Shown here one piece after another: positions 24,301-30,300 of a DNA stretch of 64,000 bases. The first letter of the stretch is position 1; each line of letters opens with the position of its first letter. A model generated the notes under the pieces. That model was given only the letters and a program-made list of their open reading frames with translations, made no database searches and was not told where the DNA came from. Source of the stretch: Zygaena filipendulae (lineage: Eukaryota; Arthropoda; Insecta; Lepidoptera; Zygaenidae); the NCBI GenBank assembly GCA_907165275.2, contig OU015670.1:5731501-5795500 (forward strand). The letters run 5' to 3'. The translations under genes were made by a program, and so were the position numbers.

Positions 24301-27300
24301 ATTATTTAAAGCAAACAATGTTATTGTTAATGATCTAGAAGCATTTAAATAATTTTCAATGTACCTACTAAAAACAAAAGTTTGATCAATGAAGCCTATT
24401 GCCCGTCGGCAGTTACCTGGTGGGCACGCTGAGCGTGGGCGAGTCGTTCCTGCTGTCGGTGGACGCGACCGGCGCGGAGTGTCGGTGCGCGGACACCGGC
24501 GCTCTCGTGTGCCTCAGCATGCACGAGCGGCACGAGGCCGAGTACGAGGCGCTGTGCGGCGACTACGCGCAGCTGTGCGAAGCGGACCCGCTGCCTTACA
24601 CGTGAGTTGCGGCCGGCTGGCGGTGGGCCACCACCAGGGCCCTTATTCGCTATTACCAACAAACCTTGACCATAACGCGTGTCCCAAAAACAATCTGAAG
24701 CCCTCCAGATACCAAAGTAATAAAAAGTAATATTCTGTATGCCATAAGACACGTTGAAACTGTATTTTTTTCTTAAGTGATCCTTTTTTGAGCATGAGGG
24801 AAAGCAACTTATGTGGCGCGTTATCTTAACGCGGCGTGTTATGTCCATAGTGAAAAAAAAACCCTGCCTAGCACTAATTATATCGAACTAGCTGTGTGTG
24901 TTTTGTTGTTCATTTGAATTTTGGGATCTCACAGCTAGTTTGTAAGATTATCAGCATGACACGTCACGTGGCCCGTCGCCCCCAGGCCGTCCCCGGGCGA
25001 CAGCTTCTCGCTGCGCACGGCGTCGGACGGCGCGTGGTACCGCGCGCGCTGCGTGGCCGGCTCGCTGGCGGCGCTGCTGGACAGCGGGCGCGTGGTGCCG
25101 ATCGACGGCGACGTGCGGTGCGCGCGCCTGCCGCCCGCCTACCGCGACGTGCCCGAGTTCTGCTGCGTGCTCAATGCCGACAACGTGCAGGTAAAGTACC
25201 AGTCGCAGCGCTCCTTGGGGGCGCCGGACGTTGCTCACGACGGAGCCACACTCGGCGCGCGCGTCGGCCGGCCGCGGCACTTCCAACAACCAATGTAAAA
25301 AGAGCTCTGCTTTGCATTCAATTTAATTTTATATAGCATCTGGAACTCTTCTTATATTTACTTAGGGGGCACTAGGGTAATGTTTGCACATAGCGCTACT
25401 AGGGGTAGAGATGCCTGTGAGGTCGAGTTCGTGCACGGCTATTCGGTTCGGTAAACGAAGAAACATGAAACTCAGACTCGCATTTCACCCTGGCAAATTA
25501 CCCAAAGGTATAAACGAATCGACCTCAAATTCAAGCAGGTGTATCTTTTAAAACATAGAATAATGTGCGTATATCGTGCGTTTGGTGAAAGATATACTTT
25601 ATTTCTTTTAACTGGGTATAAGCTGTTTGTACTTTGTGTTATTCTGTCTGTTTTGGTTTGTGGGTCAAAATAACGCGAATAACGGTTGTATTCGTTATTC
25701 AGTCGCGTAATACTCGCCTCGCGGCTCCCTCACGGCGTGAGTGATACTACGATAGTTCCTAATTAATATGGCACGGTGTGTGTCGCAGGTGGGCGACAGC
25801 CTGCAGTGCACGATGGTGCGCGCGGACGACGCGGGCTGCGAGGTCAGCCTCGAGAGCGTCGAGACGGGCGCGCCGCTAGGCCGCGGCCGCGTCGCGCGCT
25901 GGCTGCCCACTGTTGACGCGCCGCCCAAGGCCACGCCCACGCCAACACCCACACCTACACCTGCACCTGCACCCACCATTAACATCACCAACGGTGAGGG
26001 ATTTGAATGAATGAATGAAAACTTTATAAGATACCACATGTGTTACCATTTCAATACAGTGTAAAGTATCCATATGTGATCGGCCTTATCGCTAAATAGC
26101 GATCTCTTCCAGACAACTAATTGAAGAAGAAGACTTAAATATTTAATTATTATGCAAGAAGTGTGATAATATTAGGATATAGTAGAGAAAAATAGAAGAA
26201 AAACCAGTTTCTGGCACAAAGAACCACCATATAATATGATGCACGAGTTTCGCTCCACATGTACTTGGACGTAAAGCGTCAAGGTGAGGGTACGATGCCT
26301 CAGTGCGTCGAAATGGATAGGTGTGTGCAATCTGGGCCCTTTTTCTTACCAAAACACGTTGAGTGAATAAATGCGCCACAAAAATGTTTTCTCCCTCTTG
26401 CTCAAAGAATACATTTACCACATGTTTTATGGCATACATTATATTAGTGTCTAATATTTTGGCATATGAAGCGTTTGGGATTGTGTCTTTGGGGCGCGCA
26501 TTGAATGTTGATCATAGACAGAAGATTGCAGTTCTTACACTAAAAACTACATGTTTATTTTGATAACACACGTGTTGTTTTTTTACTACTGACTTAATGT
26601 AATATATTATGTATTGCAGCAGTGAGTGCAGGCGGTTCGGTGGGTGCTGGTGCAGGCGGGGCAGTGAGTGCAGGTGCAGGTGCGGGCGCGGTCGCGGCGG
26701 TCCGTATCCCCGAGGTGCCCCGGCCGCCGCTGGCGCACGGGGAGCGCGTGCTGCTGGTGGAGGCGGAGACGCCGGCGCGCGCGCTGCTGCGGCCGGCCGC
26801 GCTGGACGCGCAGCGCCGCTACGATGCCGCGCTGCACGACGTGCTCATGTACGGCGAGACCGGTACGTGCCGCCCGCCGCTATTTACTTATTGCTAGCTG
26901 TCCCCTGCGGTTTCGGAGTTACCGTGGGAATTTCGGGATAAAAAATACTAAAGTCACTCGGGCGCGACTACCTTAGCTTCCTATTAGTGAACGATTTCTC
27001 AAAATCGGTTTAGTAGATCCAGAGATTACCCACTACAACATCACAAACTCACAAACTTTAGCTCTTTATAATATTAGTATAGAGAAGATTTTCCCTCGCA
27101 ACTATATAATAAATGAAATAATAGTGATTTCACCCGCACCCGCGTCAATTTGACAGTTACCGTGGAAACTCCGTGACATTCGTTCTTAGAAACTATTCTT
27201 AATTAAAATTTATTGAAATTTATTTTCTACTTTTTAGTTTGGTTTTCTATAAAAAGCGTGTTTTTTAGTTTTTTAAACTATTATTTTTCCGAAGAAGACC

Positions 27301-30300
27301 CTTAATAACTATGGAACTGCCTATTTTTGATGCACATGTAAGATTTACGATAGGGATTTCGTGTGTTGTACTTGCAGTGGAGCCGCTGTCGGAGCCGCCC
27401 CGGATGGGGCAGGTGGTGATCGGCAAGTTCTCGGACGGGCTGCTCTACCGCGCCCTCTGCAAGCGCACCGGCGTCAAGCAGAACAAGTATTTGCTCGAGT
27501 ACATCGAGTACGGTGAGGGCGCTGGAAATAAACGTTTTTATATAAATTTTATGCACATCACGGTACAAAAGCGGACTTTTTTATACTTTTAGCATTTCAT
27601 AAAAACCATAATTGCGAAACAACTCTCATTCGCATTTCTATTAAGGCATGACTCTCCAGTATAAAAAGTAAAGTTTAGCCATCTTGTCTATTGTGACGTC
27701 GCAGGCAACGTCGAGGTGACGCCGCTGGAGCGCATCTACCCGTGCCCGGTGCACCTACAGCTGTCCGCGATGCCGACGGTGGTGGCGGCGGCGCGGCTGG
27801 ACGTCGGCGCCGGCGAGTTCACGCCGCCCGCGAGACGCTACGTCGACAGACTGAAGGAGGACAACGTCGAGATGATACTGGTCAGTGGCACAAACTATGA
27901 GGTCCAGTACCATACCATAGCATACCGCATAACTGTACCCTTATTCACTATGGTCGTAACGCGTCGCGTTAAGATAATAACGATGCTGAAAAATTGTTTT
28001 CTCAGCTCAAAATTGTGGTGATAGACCACAGCGCTAATTTCAGCAGTTTCCTATCTCGTCAAACTTTCTAAGAGAGCATTAATTTTATTAAATTAAACTA
28101 TTTATTATACCAGCCCAGTTTCAGCAGTTTCCTATCTCGTCAAACTTTCTAAAAGAGCATTAATTTTATTAAATTAAACTATTTATTATACCAGCCCAGT
28201 GACACTCCATACAAATGAACTGTTTCAAGTACTTCCCACAAGTAAAGATTTTTACGCACACGTGTTGTATATCATAAGGTTGACAGCGAGCTGACAGTAA
28301 CTGTCAGCTGTCAGTGAATAATTGTCACATGTAGATTGTACATGTGACAAACTTTCCTCAGTGAGGTCATTTGGTGGAAATTGGTGGGACTCAGAGAGTA
28401 TCGCTTCTTTATGAAATCTTTCTTTTTTCTAATTTGATTGTACTGTGTAATATAAAAGACACGGCTGACAAAAAGCATTCTCCCTCCCCACAGTCGCTGC
28501 CGTCCGGGTCGGGGTCGGTGGAGAGCGGCGGCGAGGTGTCGCTGACGGAGACTAAGCGCGGCGTGTGCGTCGACAAGCGGCTGCGGCAGCTGTGCGCGCC
28601 CGACTGGCAGCGCCTCCAGGACCAGGGCGTCGACGTGCTCGGTGAGCGCCGCGCACTAACAGTTGACACACTTTGAACCATAGATAAGAAAAATGACAAA
28701 TAGCATAGATAGGTACCATAGACCAGTGTTTTTCAACGTGTGGGTCGCGACGCCTCTGTACCCGTGTCGCAAGAGGTCGCAAAAACTACCTAAATGCGTA
28801 TCTTTTGTGAAATACGTGAAAAAAAGTGGGGGTCGCAAGATTTTATTTCATACTAGCTGACTCCCGCGGTTTCACCCGCGGTAATATCGGAGTTTCCGTG
28901 GTAATTTCGAGATAAAAAGTACCCTATGTCACTCAGGAACACTAGCTTGAACTTTTCCTCTTTGTTAGTATAAGTTCAGGACGGAAGTCGTTGAATGTTT
29001 ATCTTATTATGAACTATTCGTCGTCACACACTGTCGAAAGAGACGACTTAAAAAAAGTAGGTTCCACAAACTTTTGGTTTTGGTTTGGCTGTATGTATGT
29101 TTTTTTTTTTTCCTTTTTTCAATTATTCGTCGTCACACTCTATGACAGATACGGAGTGCGTGATGTACTCGCAGCTGGAGCACCTGGAGTTGCCGGCGGA
29201 CGGCTGCGAGCTGGATGTGCTGGACGTGAGCACGCTCGACACGGGCCACCTGTCCGCGTGCCCGCGCGGCGCCGCGCATGCGCAGTACGTCATCAACACA
29301 CTGCCGGAAAAGGTAAGCGCGCGTTGGGTTTTTTTTTAGCTGGAGGAATCTAAGACGACGGTTCGATTCCTTTATTTGTTTATTTAATGAACGGATTTAG
29401 ATGAAATTTGGCATGCACGTTGTCAGGGGTACAGAAAAGGACATAGGGTACTTTTTATCCCGGGATTCCCGCGGGAACTTCAAAATTACCGGAAACTTAC
29501 GAATGCATCTTACGAATGTAAAAAGTTACTAATCAAGTGGCTGGAACCAAAATCCGCCGAGAAAATTGAGGAGCTGCTGAGCAGCTGGTAGTGTATGCAC
29601 TAGCTTGTTACTGATCCCAAGATGCTGAACATAGTAGGGCTGGCTTCTCTTCAGCTCTTCACTTACTCTCTTCTCGTAAAATGGGTAAATGTCCGTTTTT
29701 CTGGCAACAGCTTTCAATCCTATATCTAAACCTAAACACACGTTATACAAAGTGTATCATACACATGCAAATCTTGCATAACGCAAGTTATACATAATAC
29801 ACTCATAATATAATATAACATAATCATAATACCCATACACACAATCTCACACACCCACGCACTCACCCACTCGACACACTCACCCTTCCGCACGACACAC
29901 ACCATACACACCCGCCCTCACACACCCATATACACACACATACTTGCACAATACCCTACCCACATATTAAATAACTATGTAATACCATACCCATACACTC
30001 CCACCTCGTCTCCGTATTCCCCCCATCCCCTTCTTCCCTCCTTGTCTACTTGTTCTGTACTCCAAGCTTAAATTCAGTAAATTGCCCAAGTTTCCTTTTC
30101 TTAAGTTAAGTTAGAAATTACTTAATTCTTCATAATGTTATCCTGGTTTTGCATTATTACCTACTACTAAAATTAGAAGAGTGGTGACTCCCAACACGGG
30201 CGCAAGCCTACTGGGAGCTCCTGCCACTAGTTTTTAAGCAAGCATGTAAGAACAAATAAATAAATAAATAAAATAAAAACTTCAAAATTAATCCGCGATT

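Noticed and set aside
24389..25336. Several overlapping open frames on both strands over vreteno exons 14-15
   Set aside because: They are by-products of very high GC content. Only one frame continues across both exons with correct splice sites and Tudor motifs.
29820..30000. C/A-rich tract as telomeric or satellite DNA
   Set aside because: It lacks a fixed unit and is not the insect TTAGG telomere repeat; it lies inside a LINE-like tail.
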